Positions 12,788 to 21,702 are shown, counted from the stretch's first letter. The stretch: 25,538 bases of DNA from Helicobacteraceae bacterium (GCA_027068615.1 JAMOQV010000155.1:1-25538), one strand, 5' to 3'. Notes: generated by a model not told the origin, from the letters alone. A program made the numbers and translations.

Positions 12788-15084
12788 TACAATTTCCTTA
12801 TACTTATATCAGTATGATGCATGGTAGCACAACCATAGATTTTCTCAAAACTATCTTCTATGATAAGATTATCACTTGCACCTTTTCCATAAGAGTTATG
12901 TAGTAGTTCGTTTGCAACACCATACCCATGAGCAAACCATACTACTTGAGGGTGAATTTTATTTGTTACAAAAACTTGTAAAGTTACAGACTCAATGCTA
13001 CTTTGAACCTCTACCCAATCATCATCTTTTATATCTAGTTTTTTTGCTACGACATTGTTTAGCCAAAGTTTGTTAGTTGGATTAAACTCTTTTAACATTA
13101 TGTTGTTTGTTGTAGCTGTTTGGGTAGTTGTTACATACCTACCTGTTATAAGTCTAAAATGTTCTTTTTTAACTTTAAAGTCATATTCATCTCTCCAGCT
13201 AGGCATCGCATCAAAACCATACTTTGCAAGTTTAGACAAGTAACACTTAACTTTAAAATCTCTTTTGACAGTATAATACTTTTTATCCTCAGGATAGTAA
13301 ATATATGAGTTGTTAAAAATCTCTTTATGTTCATCTATGTATGGGTACCAAACACCTTTTTGTTTTAAACTATCATAAACTTTTTTTCCAAAGGCTTTAG
13401 TTATAAGATTTTTATTTCTTGTTTGGATGTTATTTTTATAAAGTTCTGTTAAATCGTATCCACCCTCCTTATAAGCTTCTTCTTTTGAGCTATCTTCTAC
13501 ACTATCTTGTAACTCTTCATCATATTTTAGGCTTATCTCATAAAGTGGTTTGGAGAGTTTTTTACCTAATCCTTTTAGTATATCTTGCATCGATTTACTC
13601 TCATAAAGAGGTTTTATCACTTGATTTCTAAGTGCTAGAGATGGCTCAAGTCGGTTAAAACTAACTACCATATCTTCTCTTTCTAAGTAGGTACACTCTG
13701 GTAAAACTACATCTGCCATCATTGCTGTATCGCTAGGCATTGTATCAAGTACAACTACCAAGTCCATCATCTCAAGCATCTTTTTTGTTTTTGCAATGTT
13801 TGGCATATTTTGCATCAAGTTATGTTTTCTTATAAACATCGCTTTTACAGGGTATGGTGAAGTTTTTGTTATAACTTTATCTCGAAAATTTAACCAACTT
13901 CCACCTTTGCTTGAACCATAAACGATGCCATCCAAATCAAACCTTCCACCTGCATTGTTATAAAATGGTGTATTGACCTCTTCTTGTGGTAGTTTTATAG
14001 GCTTACCAAAGATGATGCCACCTTTACGATTGATGCTTCCAGCTAGTGCATTTAGCAGAACCATAGCTCTACGAAATTGAAAATCATTTTTTGCCCAAAC
14101 ACTTCTACGACCTAAGTAAAAAAGTGGATTTTTAGCATTAAAAAAGTCATAAGTTAATTTTTCTATCTCTTTTGCAGGTACATTTGTTTTACTTTCTGCC
14201 CAGCTTGAAGTGTAGCTATTTGTAAGTATATGTTTTTTTAGTTTATCAAAATCTTCAAAATACTTTTGGACAAACTCTTTGTTATAAAGTTCATTTTTAA
14301 TAGCTATATAAATCATTGATAAACAAAGTGCTAAGTCAGTTCCAGGATTTATGGGTAAAAATCTATCTGCTTTTAGTGCCGTAACTGTTGCACGAGGGTC
14401 AAGTACGACTAATTCTCTTTTTTGATTCATCAAATCAACACTATCAGGGGTTATAAGTGATTCAAATCTATTTGCCCCACAGATAATTACAAAATCACTT
14501 CCAGCGACATCCATCTCACCGACATCACCCATGGTTAGTAGTGTAGCTCCAAGTTTTGTATTTAAACAGATGCTTCCCTCATCTAAAAAATTGGTACTTC
14601 CTATTTTTGAGCCGAAAAACTTTATGTATTCATCTTTGTTAAAGCCCTCACCATTACAGTAAGCTATGGTTGAACGGTTATCTTTTTGTTCATCTAAAAT
14701 CTTGACAAGGGAGTTTTTTATGTATTCATAAGCTTCATCCCAAGTTACTTTTTTGTATCTTCCATCACCCCTTTTACCTATGCGAATAAGTGGGTATTTT
14801 AGTCTATCTTTGTCATAAAGTGCATCTATACCAGCATTGCCTTTTGGACAAAGCATATTTTTACTTTTTGGAAAGTATGGGTTTGGGTCTAGTTTTGTAA
14901 CTGTACCATCTTCTACTCTTGCATATCCTGCACATTTATTTCTACACATATTGCAAAGATAGGGGATATTTATAGCATCTTTTGTAGATGTTTTTGTAGT
15001 AGATGAAAAACTTGTAGTAGCATAAACACAAAGTGCAACACTACCTTGAAGAAATTTTCTTCTTGAGGTTTCTATGATTTGCAT
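12787..15084 (-). CDS. PsrA/PhsA-like molybdopterin oxidoreductase, second copy
   Basis: A 765-residue catalytic subunit of the DMSO reductase superfamily. The Tat signal is SRRKFLQ at residues 7-13 followed by a hydrophobic stretch, so it acts in the periplasm. The N-terminal [4Fe-4S] motif is C44-x2-C47-x3-C51...C79 (LCNMCRNKCAGY, NMLCPKGNAG). Cys173 in SICLNTKLGA is the likely Mo ligand, as in Psr/Phs-type enzymes. The C-terminal pterin-binding domain has FRLITGRYVTTTQTAT. It is clearly paralogous to the upstream PsrA but is 37 residues shorter and diverged. Its ATG lies inside the end of trmO (13-base overlap) with no good ribosome site, so translation is probably coupled. Substrate cannot be told: polysulfide, sulfur, tetrathionate or thiosulfate are all plausible. 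Confidence 0.88.
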   Translation of the reverse strand: MQIIETSRRKFLQGSVALCVYATTSFSSTTKTSTKDAINIPYLCNMCRNKCAGYARVEDGTVTKLDPNPYFPKSKNMLCPKGNAGIDALYDKDRLKYPLIRIGKRGDGRYKKVTWDEAYEYIKNSLVKILDEQKDNRSTIAYCNGEGFNKDEYIKFFGSKIGSTNFLDEGSICLNTKLGATLLTMGDVGEMDVAGSDFVIICGANRFESLITPDSVDLMNQKRELVVLDPRATVTALKADRFLPINPGTDLALCLSMIYIAIKNELYNKEFVQKYFEDFDKLKKHILTNSYTSSWAESKTNVPAKEIEKLTYDFFNAKNPLFYLGRRSVWAKNDFQFRRAMVLLNALAGSINRKGGIIFGKPIKLPQEEVNTPFYNNAGGRFDLDGIVYGSSKGGSWLNFRDKVITKTSPYPVKAMFIRKHNLMQNMPNIAKTKKMLEMMDLVVVLDTMPSDTAMMADVVLPECTYLEREDMVVSFNRLEPSLALRNQVIKPLYESKSMQDILKGLGKKLSKPLYEISLKYDEELQDSVEDSSKEEAYKEGGYDLTELYKNNIQTRNKNLITKAFGKKVYDSLKQKGVWYPYIDEHKEIFNNSYIYYPEDKKYYTVKRDFKVKCYLSKLAKYGFDAMPSWRDEYDFKVKKEHFRLITGRYVTTTQTATTNNIMLKEFNPTNKLWLNNVVAKKLDIKDDDWVEVQSSIESVTLQVFVTNKIHPQVVWFAHGYGVANELLHNSYGKGASDNLIIEDSFEKIYGCATMHHTDISIRKL

Positions 15085-15569
15085 TTTATAAATCTACTAT
15101 CTGATCTTTTTTCTTCTATCTCTTCTTTTGTTGATTGCATCCAACCTGATTTTGTTGATATATCTATTTTATCAAAATTCTCTATGTATGGTTTTATATC
15201 TAAAAGTGGTGTACCATCTAATATATCTACACCTTTTATGGTTACAATATTTTCTTTTACACTTACTAATTCTACTACACTTAAACCTATATTATTTGGA
15301 TGCATTGGTGTTCTTGTGGAAAATACACCTCTTGAAGTGTTTGTTTTATCGTTAAAAGGGATAACTTCTAATTCATATTTATCAACTTTATGAAAATAAT
15401 ATATTAGATAAACATGACTAAAACCATCTAAATCTTTTAGTCCTTTTTGATATTTTTTATCAAACTCTATCGTTGCATAAATATCTTTTGCACCCTTTGG
15501 TTGAATAGGCATATTTTCAAGTGAACAAAATGGTGATTTGATTGTGGCTAATGGTTTAATAGGAAGCAC
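15072..15569 (-). CDS. trmO: TrmO/TsaA-family tRNA t6A methyltransferase homologue
   Basis: A 165-residue TsaA-like (YaeB/VirR) protein. The family fold is seen in LATIKSPF, PKGAKDIYATIEFDKKYQKGLKDLDGFSHVYLIYYFHK, RGVFSTRTPMHPNNIGLSVVEL and DILDGTPLLDIKPYI. The usual 'R-x-P-x-R-P-N-P-I-G' loop reads RTPMHPNNIG here, with changes at the Arg and Pro positions. E. coli TrmO N6-methylates t6A37 in tRNA-Thr using SAM and is about 235 residues with an extra C-terminal domain; shorter single-domain versions are common and of uncertain activity. The start is GTG 15569, 5 bases after AAGGAG (rc of 15575-15580). It overlaps psrA2 by 13 bases, which puts it in the second Psr unit. TsaA-like genes often sit near molybdenum genes, so a role with the enzyme is possible. 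Confidence 0.85.
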   Translation of the reverse strand: MLPIKPLATIKSPFCSLENMPIQPKGAKDIYATIEFDKKYQKGLKDLDGFSHVYLIYYFHKVDKYELEVIPFNDKTNTSRGVFSTRTPMHPNNIGLSVVELVSVKENIVTIKGVDILDGTPLLDIKPYIENFDKIDISTKSGWMQSTKEEIEEKRSDSRFIKCKS

Positions 15570-15614
15570 ATTATCTCCTTGTTTTTGGAAATAATATCAA
15601 AAATAGACTTAAAT

Positions 15615-15645
15615 ATTTAAAATCCCCATAAAGGAGATTTTAAAT
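15615..15645 (-). terminator. Hairpin between psrC and trmO
   Basis: Arms ATTTAAAATCCCC (15615-15627) and GGAGATTTTAAAT (15633-15645) pair over 13 positions with a single C/A (plus-strand) mismatch that becomes a U-G wobble in the minus-strand transcript; loop 5 bases. It lies 5 bases after the psrC stop. The T-richness downstream is modest, so read-through into trmO-psrA2-psrB2 is likely to be partial. A TATTAT in the 15585-15600 area may give trmO its own promoter. Confidence 0.6.
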
Positions 15646-15649
15646 AATC

Positions 15650-16837
15650 TTAATGATGTTCCTCATCAAGATTGAAAACTTTTGTACCTACATAATACAT
15701 AGCTATACAAAGACCTAAACCACCTAGAGATATAAACATCTCAGTAGTTGATGGGAAGTAGTGAATCCATTCAGGAGCTAGTTGATACTCTGTAGTTTTT
15801 AGCATCTGAAGAGGTTTTAGTTGTGTATCGTGAACAAGATTATATCTCATAAAGAAAACACCAACCATACCACTTAAAGATACCCAAAACATAAGTACAG
15901 GTTTTTTACCCATTGTTGTAAGGATTACAACTAAGGGGATAGCCATAGCAAGTATAACTTCTGCCCAAAATGTCCAACTATGGAAGATGTGTTCAGCAAC
16001 TTCTGCACGATTTGGCATACCACCATATATATCTGTTAACATTTTCCAAGTTACAAAAAAGATTAAGATTGAGATAAGTAAACCTTGAATTTTAGCTAAT
16101 CCCTCTAACATTTTTTTCGTTTGTGCATTAAAATCTAGTTTATATCTAAATCCCATAACGATAAAAGATAAAAATATACCAGTTATAAATGCAGTTAAAA
16201 TGAAGTATGTTGGATAAAACACACCATTTGAAATTGGTCTAGCATTTAAGAAACCAAAAACTGAACCTAAGTTTGAGTGAGCTGCAAGACCTACTAAAAG
16301 ACCTGAAAGACCAAAGATTTTAGCTTTTTTCATATCGTTATTTAGTAAGAAATAAAACTCAATAATCATAAATGTTAAGTAAACTCCATAAAGAGTACCC
16401 ATCCACCAAATAGCAGAAGTTAAACCTGGACTTAAAACATTATAAATAAGCATAGTTACAGGATGCCCAATCTCAAAAGCGATAACAGCAAAACCAGCTA
16501 AGATAGTTACAATTGAACCAAATATAGCTCTTTTAGAAATCATCATATAGTCTTTAAAACCAAAAACATCACCTAAAGAACCAACGATACAAAATCCTGT
16601 TGAACTAACAACAAAGAATATATATACAGCGATTAATAATCCCCAAGGGTGTTCTCTTGTTACATTATAAGCATGATGACCATGTATAAGGTATGTAGCA
16701 ATACCAACAACAAACATAGCTAAAAATGAAAGAGTTAAAACAGCAATTAACATATTTGCTGGTGTTTTTTCAAAATTCAACAATGACTTGATAGAAAAAT
16801 CTTCCTTTATAGGAATATTTAATGGACCTATTTTCAT
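15650..16837 (-). CDS. psrC: PsrC/NrfD-type quinone-binding membrane subunit
   Basis: A 395-residue polytopic inner-membrane protein with about nine or ten hydrophobic helices (for example NMLIAVLTLSFLAMFVVGIA near 33-52 and WTFWAEVILAMAIPLVVILT near 290-310). NrfD/PsrC traits include GHPVTMLIYNVLSPGLTSAIWWMG and the glycine-rich FGLSGLLVGLAAHSNLGSVFGF. It anchors PsrAB and exchanges electrons with the quinone pool without heme. At 395 residues it is nearer the longer NrfD/HybB-like members than the 317-residue Wolinella PsrC, with extra sequence at the N-terminus. Start: ATG 16837 behind AAGGGG, 10 bases after psrB. It is the only membrane subunit for the two PsrAB pairs in the window. Confidence 0.9.
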   Translation of the reverse strand: MKIGPLNIPIKEDFSIKSLLNFEKTPANMLIAVLTLSFLAMFVVGIATYLIHGHHAYNVTREHPWGLLIAVYIFFVVSSTGFCIVGSLGDVFGFKDYMMISKRAIFGSIVTILAGFAVIAFEIGHPVTMLIYNVLSPGLTSAIWWMGTLYGVYLTFMIIEFYFLLNNDMKKAKIFGLSGLLVGLAAHSNLGSVFGFLNARPISNGVFYPTYFILTAFITGIFLSFIVMGFRYKLDFNAQTKKMLEGLAKIQGLLISILIFFVTWKMLTDIYGGMPNRAEVAEHIFHSWTFWAEVILAMAIPLVVILTTMGKKPVLMFWVSLSGMVGVFFMRYNLVHDTQLKPLQMLKTTEYQLAPEWIHYFPSTTEMFISLGGLGLCIAMYYVGTKVFNLDEEHH

Positions 16838-16847
16838 TTTATACCCC

Positions 16848-17411
16848 TTATGTTAGATAGAATAATTTTGGTTTAGTACCAAGATTAGCTTTTAAAGAGA
16901 AATGCTCTCTTGTTCTAAGTACTTCACTAATTTCACTGTTTGGATCATCAAGATCACCAAAGATACGAACTTTTGTTGGACAAGTATTTTGACAAGCAGT
17001 TGTAGTCTCACCACGAGCAAGTCTTGTATCTGCACAAAAAGTACACTTATCTACAGTTACTGTTCTATCATCAACATATCTTGCATCATAAGGACAAGCA
17101 TTCATACAATAACTACATAAGATACATTTTTCAGGATCAACTCTAACAATCCCGTCTTCTGTATAGTAAGTAGCATGAGTAGGACATACTTCTTCACAAG
17201 GAGCTTCATCACAGTGTTGACATTGTGATGGATAAAAAGCATTTGAAGTAATATCAAGTAAAGGGTATTGACCCTCTATCTCACCATTACCAACCCAAAT
17301 ACGGTGCTTGTCAGCACCCATAAGAATTCCGTTTTCTTCTTTACATGCTACTTCACATGCTTTACAATTGATACAACTTTTGTAATCAAGTGCCATTCCA
17401 TATCTAGCCAT
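16848..17411 (-). CDS. psrB: Polysulfide reductase-type iron-sulfur subunit
   Basis: A 187-residue subunit with four intact [4Fe-4S] motifs: CINCKACEVACKEENG, CQHCDEAPCEEVCP, CILCSYCMNACP and CTFCADTRLARGETTTACQNTCP. The closing KVRIFGDLDDPNSEI and ...ANLGTKPKLFYL are typical of PsrB/DmsB/PhsB proteins. It links the Mo enzyme (psrA, 3 bases upstream) with the membrane subunit (psrC, 10 bases downstream). It has no signal peptide and is expected to be carried across by the Tat signal of PsrA. It is a close paralogue of the protein at 12227-12787, with all 16 ligands kept. Confidence 0.93.
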   Translation of the reverse strand: MARYGMALDYKSCINCKACEVACKEENGILMGADKHRIWVGNGEIEGQYPLLDITSNAFYPSQCQHCDEAPCEEVCPTHATYYTEDGIVRVDPEKCILCSYCMNACPYDARYVDDRTVTVDKCTFCADTRLARGETTTACQNTCPTKVRIFGDLDDPNSEISEVLRTREHFSLKANLGTKPKLFYLT

Positions 17412-17414
17412 AAA

Positions 17415-19823
17415 TTACACCTTTCTTATTTCAACATTAGTTTCATGCATAGCTGCTGCACCATAAACAGGTTCAATGTTATCTTCAATAACTTTATTGT
17501 CATTACCACCATTTTTATATGCCCAAGTTAACTCTTCACTCTCTTCACCAAAACCATGGATAAAGAAAACTTGATCTGGAGCAATTTTTTCTGTTGGATA
17601 TGCTTTTAATTGTGTTTTACCAACACTAGAACTTACTTCAACAGTATCTGCAAATTTGATACCTTTTTTATCTGCAACTCTTTTATTAATCCAAATAAAA
17701 TTCTCAGGCATAAGGTCACGAAGCATTGCATTATTAGAAGTTCCACTTTGAGTAAATTGTGCATGACGACCAGTTAATAGTCTAAATTTACCACTAGGTA
17801 CACTAAATGCATATTCATCTCTCCATACTGGCATAGGGTCAATCCCCTTAGAAGCAAAAGAAGCTAAATTACACTCAACTTTTCCAGATGGAGTTTTAGG
17901 TTTACCACCTCTAGTAGAGTAATACTTTTTCTTTTCAGGATAGTATTGGAATTTATTTATAGCAAGTTGTTTGTAATATTCATCTTGTTTAGGATAGAAA
18001 ATACCGTGATGATGAAGTTGTTCAGCAGCACCTTCATATTTAGCAACTGCATGGTGATTAAGCTCTTCTTGAGTATGTCTAAAAGGTAGAGTTAAATCAA
18101 ATTCAGCATAAGTTTCTTCTTCTCCATCTTCTTCGATAGCATCTTGAATCTCTTCATCGTATTTTTTAGAAATTTCAAATAAAGGTTTAGAAATCTTAGT
18201 TGTTAAACCTTTCATTATCTCCATAACAGGCTTAGTTTCAAACATAGGGTCAATTACTTTATTTCTAACAGCGATTGACGGCTCAACACCACCAAATGTT
18301 TTAACTGGGTCAGTTCTTTCTAAGTATGTACACTCTGGAAGTACAACATCTGCATACATTACGGTATCACTAGGCATTGTATCGATTGTTACAACTAACT
18401 CCATTTTCTTTAACATCTCAGCAGTTTTAGCACTATTTGGCATATTCATCATTGGATTGTGCTTATAACAGAACATTCCTCTAACTTTATATGGCATTTT
18501 ACCCTCTAAGAAACGGTTTCTCCAAGCTATCCAAGAACCACCACCAGATATAACAGCACAATCATCGTAACCTTTACCATCTGTACTTTTTACAACAGCT
18601 CTAGCTTGAGCTTTTTCATATAATGGTTGTAATCCCTCATGTGGTTGAAGTGCTAATTTAGAACCAAAAATCAATCCACCCTCAGTATCTATACCACCGT
18701 GAAGTGCTTGAAAAATTGCCATTGCACGACGAAGTTGAAAATCATTTTTAGCAAAAGTAGATCTTCTACCTGGATAGTAAACTGCTTTTGGAGCAGCAGC
18801 AGCAAATTCTCTAGCGATAGTATAAATATCTTCAGCTTTGATACCAGTGATAGGTTCTGCCCATTCAGGAGTGTATTTGTTATCTAATACACTTTTTTTA
18901 TACTCTTCATAACCATTAAAATATTTTTTAATATAATCATTATCTTGTAAATTTTCATTTAAAGTTACATAAGTTAAAGCAAGAACAAATGCTAAGTCAG
19001 TACCAGGCTTGATAGCTAACCATTTATCTGATTTTGCTGCTGTATTTGTAAAACGAGGGTCAACACAGATAAGTTTTGCACCACGACGCTTAGTTCTTTT
19101 GAAGATGTCCATAGTGTCAGGAGTAACAATAGCTTCAGCACGGTTTGCACCAGCCATAATTACATATTCAGCATTATCTAAATCTGCTTGTGGATAAGAA
19201 CCTAAAGTTACACCATATCCAGATGTAACAGTTTGAAGACAAATAGAAGCATGATTTAACCAGTTAGCAGAACCAAATGCTTGATAAAATTGCTTAAATG
19301 TATGTTCAGCCATACCCTCACCAGCGCAAAAAAGCATAGTAGAACGGTTATCTTGTTCTTCATCCATAATTTTTGAAAGACCTGGAAATTTATCTGTACC
19401 ATTTAAGATAGCTTCATAAGCTTCATCCCAAGTTACTCTTTTAAATTTACCCTCACCTTTTTCTCCTATTCTAATCATAGGATACTTAAGTCTATCTGGG
19501 TCATAAAGTGCTTGAATCCCTGCATTCCCTCTAGCACATAACATATTTTTAGATTTTGGAAACAATGGGTTTGGATTTAGTTTTGTAACTACTCCATTTT
19601 CAACTCTTGCTAATGCTGCACATTTATTTACACACATCTCACATAAAGTTGCTACATCATGACTCTTTCCTGTTCCAGTTTTAGTATTATGAAATGAAAC
19701 AACACCTGGTTTTGCACCACCACCATGCTCATTCGATAAAAGACTTGTAGCTGCAGTTGCACCAACTACACTCATAGCTACTGTCCCTTGAAGAAATTTT
19801 CTTCTTGAAATCTCTACTTCCAT
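17415..19823 (-). CDS. psrA: Polysulfide/thiosulfate reductase-type molybdopterin subunit
   Basis: An 802-residue periplasmic catalytic subunit of the DMSO reductase superfamily. Tat signal: SRRKFLQ (residues 6-12) plus hydrophobic segment to about residue 30. [4Fe-4S] ligands: Cys61, Cys64, Cys68 and Cys96 (LCEMCVNKCAAL, NMLCARGNAG). Cys195 (ASICLQTVTSG) is the probable Mo ligand. The Mo-bis-PGD folds follow (GANRAEAIVTPD, CVDPRFTNTAAKSDKWLAIKPGTDLAF, YPGRRSTFAKNDFQLRRAM) and the C-terminal pterin domain (FRLLTGRHAQFTQSGTSNN). In Wolinella and relatives PsrABC reduces polysulfide with electrons from hydrogen or formate via menaquinone. In sulfur oxidisers the same complex may run in reverse, and the sequence does not decide. 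ATG 19823 is 8 bases from AGGAGG. First gene of the psrABC operon. Confidence 0.92.
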   Translation of the reverse strand: MEVEISRRKFLQGTVAMSVVGATAATSLLSNEHGGGAKPGVVSFHNTKTGTGKSHDVATLCEMCVNKCAALARVENGVVTKLNPNPLFPKSKNMLCARGNAGIQALYDPDRLKYPMIRIGEKGEGKFKRVTWDEAYEAILNGTDKFPGLSKIMDEEQDNRSTMLFCAGEGMAEHTFKQFYQAFGSANWLNHASICLQTVTSGYGVTLGSYPQADLDNAEYVIMAGANRAEAIVTPDTMDIFKRTKRRGAKLICVDPRFTNTAAKSDKWLAIKPGTDLAFVLALTYVTLNENLQDNDYIKKYFNGYEEYKKSVLDNKYTPEWAEPITGIKAEDIYTIAREFAAAAPKAVYYPGRRSTFAKNDFQLRRAMAIFQALHGGIDTEGGLIFGSKLALQPHEGLQPLYEKAQARAVVKSTDGKGYDDCAVISGGGSWIAWRNRFLEGKMPYKVRGMFCYKHNPMMNMPNSAKTAEMLKKMELVVTIDTMPSDTVMYADVVLPECTYLERTDPVKTFGGVEPSIAVRNKVIDPMFETKPVMEIMKGLTTKISKPLFEISKKYDEEIQDAIEEDGEEETYAEFDLTLPFRHTQEELNHHAVAKYEGAAEQLHHHGIFYPKQDEYYKQLAINKFQYYPEKKKYYSTRGGKPKTPSGKVECNLASFASKGIDPMPVWRDEYAFSVPSGKFRLLTGRHAQFTQSGTSNNAMLRDLMPENFIWINKRVADKKGIKFADTVEVSSSVGKTQLKAYPTEKIAPDQVFFIHGFGEESEELTWAYKNGGNDNKVIEDNIEPVYGAAAMHETNVEIRKV

Positions 19824-20235
19824 AAGCGATACCTCCTAAATTAAACTTCTAAAATCATTTTTACTTAATTATAGATATTAATATTGTAGTTTAATTTATC
19901 TTATAAATAACTTTATTTGATGATATATTATTAATAACATTATATTATAATTCTTTATAATTGTATATAATAAAAATCATAATATTATTTTATACTTTTT
20001 ATTTTGCATTTATAATATAATTATCTATAAACCTGAGTTCGACAATAAAAACACCCAAATAAGTTATTTATGCTCTCTTACTTATAAGGCAACTAAACGG
20101 CAATCTTTTAAAAATTATCCTCTCAACTTAGCTACGATAAAAAAGATATTATATACCATACGATAATTCTACAAAAAAATATAGCTCAAACACTTTTTAG
20201 TTGGTATGATGGGATTATGGAAGATATGTTATAGT
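19824..20235 (-). promoter_or_regulatory. AT-rich region upstream of psrA, no intact gene
   Basis: The region before psrA ends in a strong AGGAGG (rc of 19832-19837). Between 19855 and 20030 the sequence is almost only A and T with many TATAAT-like hexamers on both strands, so no single promoter can be chosen; DNA this flexible is typical of a regulated upstream region. From 20029 to 20234 a higher-complexity stretch has two overlapping open frames on the plus strand without start codons (20029-20166, and another ending at TAG 20232-20234). They may be a decayed gene, but I cannot identify it. Confidence 0.35.
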
Positions 20236-20264
20236 AAAAATTACTCCACAAAGAAGTGGAGTAA
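20236..20264 (-). terminator. Rho-independent terminator of the porin gene
   Basis: A perfect 9-base stem TTACTCCAC (20241-20249) / GTGGAGTAA (20256-20264) with a 6-base loop. Read on the minus strand it is followed directly by TTTTT (rc of 20236-20240). It lies 7 bases after the porin stop. This is the clearest intrinsic terminator in the window. Confidence 0.9.
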
Positions 20265-20271
20265 AATATTA

Positions 20272-21702
20272 TTAGTATCTATATCTAAAATACACTCTTA
20301 AATCTTGTGCAGTATCAATAGCACTAGGAACATTAGCTACATCCATAGGTGTTCCAAAATCTCCGAAAAATGCTTGAGAACCAGTATAATCATAATCTAT
20401 ATAAGTATATCTAACTTGCATAGTAAAGATTTTATCTATGATTGGTTGAGTCCAGTAAGCTTCATAAGCATCACCACGAACAGCAAGTTTTGAACCTATC
20501 ATAGTATCTTCACCATAAGTAAATGGTCTCCAGTATTTTGAACCGTGATTGTACTCAAGTCCAAACTTACCACCTGTCATATTTGGCATTTGAGCTCCTA
20601 GATAGATAGATGAACCACTCTCATTATCTAACGAGCCAAGCATTGCTTTTCCATCTTGTGGTCTAGTATTACTCCAAGCAAATGATGCAAACAGTGTTGT
20701 ATCATCTAAGAAATCATTTATCTCATCGCCAACACCAGACATTTGAAATGATAATGCAGCACCATCTACATCACCATAAGTTTTAAGGTTATTAGTAGAA
20801 GCATCCATACCAAGAACATTGAATGCACGATAGTATTTTGCAAATGCAGTATATTGACCATCATCATACATCTTAGCTATTACACCTACTAAATCCATAT
20901 TATGAAGTAATCCACCATCTTCTGCATAATCAGGATTTGCCATATTAAATCTACCATTTGCTTCAGATAAACCTCTACCTAAACAAACTTTTAAGTAACT
21001 TCCCTCAACAATATCATCAGTTTTAACACTACCACTGATACCATCAAATTCCATATTTATAATATGCCCGATTGGTGATTTTGCTTTATCATCTTCTCTC
21101 ATATTTACTAAGAAACCATTAGTAGCTGGGCGACGACCAACACTTAAAGTATAACCTCTATCGTTGATAGTTGGTGACCAGAACCAATAAGCTTCTCTTA
21201 CTCTTAATGTATCATTTGTTAAATTTTCATTAACAATCCAGTCAAAAGTATCAAATCCTTGTCCAGTACCCATTTGACCATAGTTAGCACCAAAAGCTTT
21301 GTTATAAGCTAAAGTACCTTTAAACATCATATCATCAGTAGGTGCATAACCCATACCAAGCCACAATCTCATAGAATATAAACCATCATTTGAATACTTT
21401 GTACCATCTGTAGTTTTATACTGAAGATTATCATAAGAAGTTCTAAAATCAACATCAAATTTGATGTTATCATTGTTTGCAAGTTTATTAACAGTAGAGA
21501 CTTTTTTTGTTAGTCTTTTTTGTTTTTTTTCAGTTTTTGCAAGTTGAGACTCTAAACTTTTAATCTTAGCAGTGTATTGAGTTTCTAGTTTTTCTAGTTG
21601 AGCTTTAAGTGCATCCAATTGAGCTTGCATATCAGCATCTGCATAGATTGATGTGCTTAAAAGTGCAACAGCAGAAAGTGCTATTATTTTTTTCATTTTC
21701 AT
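20272..21702 (-). CDS. DUF3373-type outer-membrane porin
   Basis: A 476-residue outer-membrane beta-barrel. Signal peptide: MKMKKIIALSAVALLSTSIYA. Residues about 24-75 form a coiled coil with heptads (MQAQLDALKAQLEKLETQYTAKI...SQLAKTEKKQ), and the rest is a barrel of amphipathic strands (VDFRTSYDNLQY, LYSMRLWLGMGYAP, TMQVRYTYIDYDY) ending in the aromatic YFRYRY expected for an outer-membrane protein. This layout is the DUF3373 family of Campylobacterota. Two in-frame ATGs exist. AGAGGA touches the first (21702) but is properly 7 bases from the second (21696), so the true protein may be 474 residues starting MKKII. Its place just upstream of psrA suggests passage of sulfur compounds, which is inference. 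Its own terminator separates the transcripts. Confidence 0.82.
   Translation of the reverse strand: MKMKKIIALSAVALLSTSIYADADMQAQLDALKAQLEKLETQYTAKIKSLESQLAKTEKKQKRLTKKVSTVNKLANNDNIKFDVDFRTSYDNLQYKTTDGTKYSNDGLYSMRLWLGMGYAPTDDMMFKGTLAYNKAFGANYGQMGTGQGFDTFDWIVNENLTNDTLRVREAYWFWSPTINDRGYTLSVGRRPATNGFLVNMREDDKAKSPIGHIINMEFDGISGSVKTDDIVEGSYLKVCLGRGLSEANGRFNMANPDYAEDGGLLHNMDLVGVIAKMYDDGQYTAFAKYYRAFNVLGMDASTNNLKTYGDVDGAALSFQMSGVGDEINDFLDDTTLFASFAWSNTRPQDGKAMLGSLDNESGSSIYLGAQMPNMTGGKFGLEYNHGSKYWRPFTYGEDTMIGSKLAVRGDAYEAYWTQPIIDKIFTMQVRYTYIDYDYTGSQAFFGDFGTPMDVANVPSAIDTAQDLRVYFRYRY

Noticed and set aside
20029..20234. Possible transposase or MutY remnant in two overlapping frames.
   Set aside because: There is no recognisable motif, no start codon and no terminal inverted repeats or target duplication; any name would be a guess.
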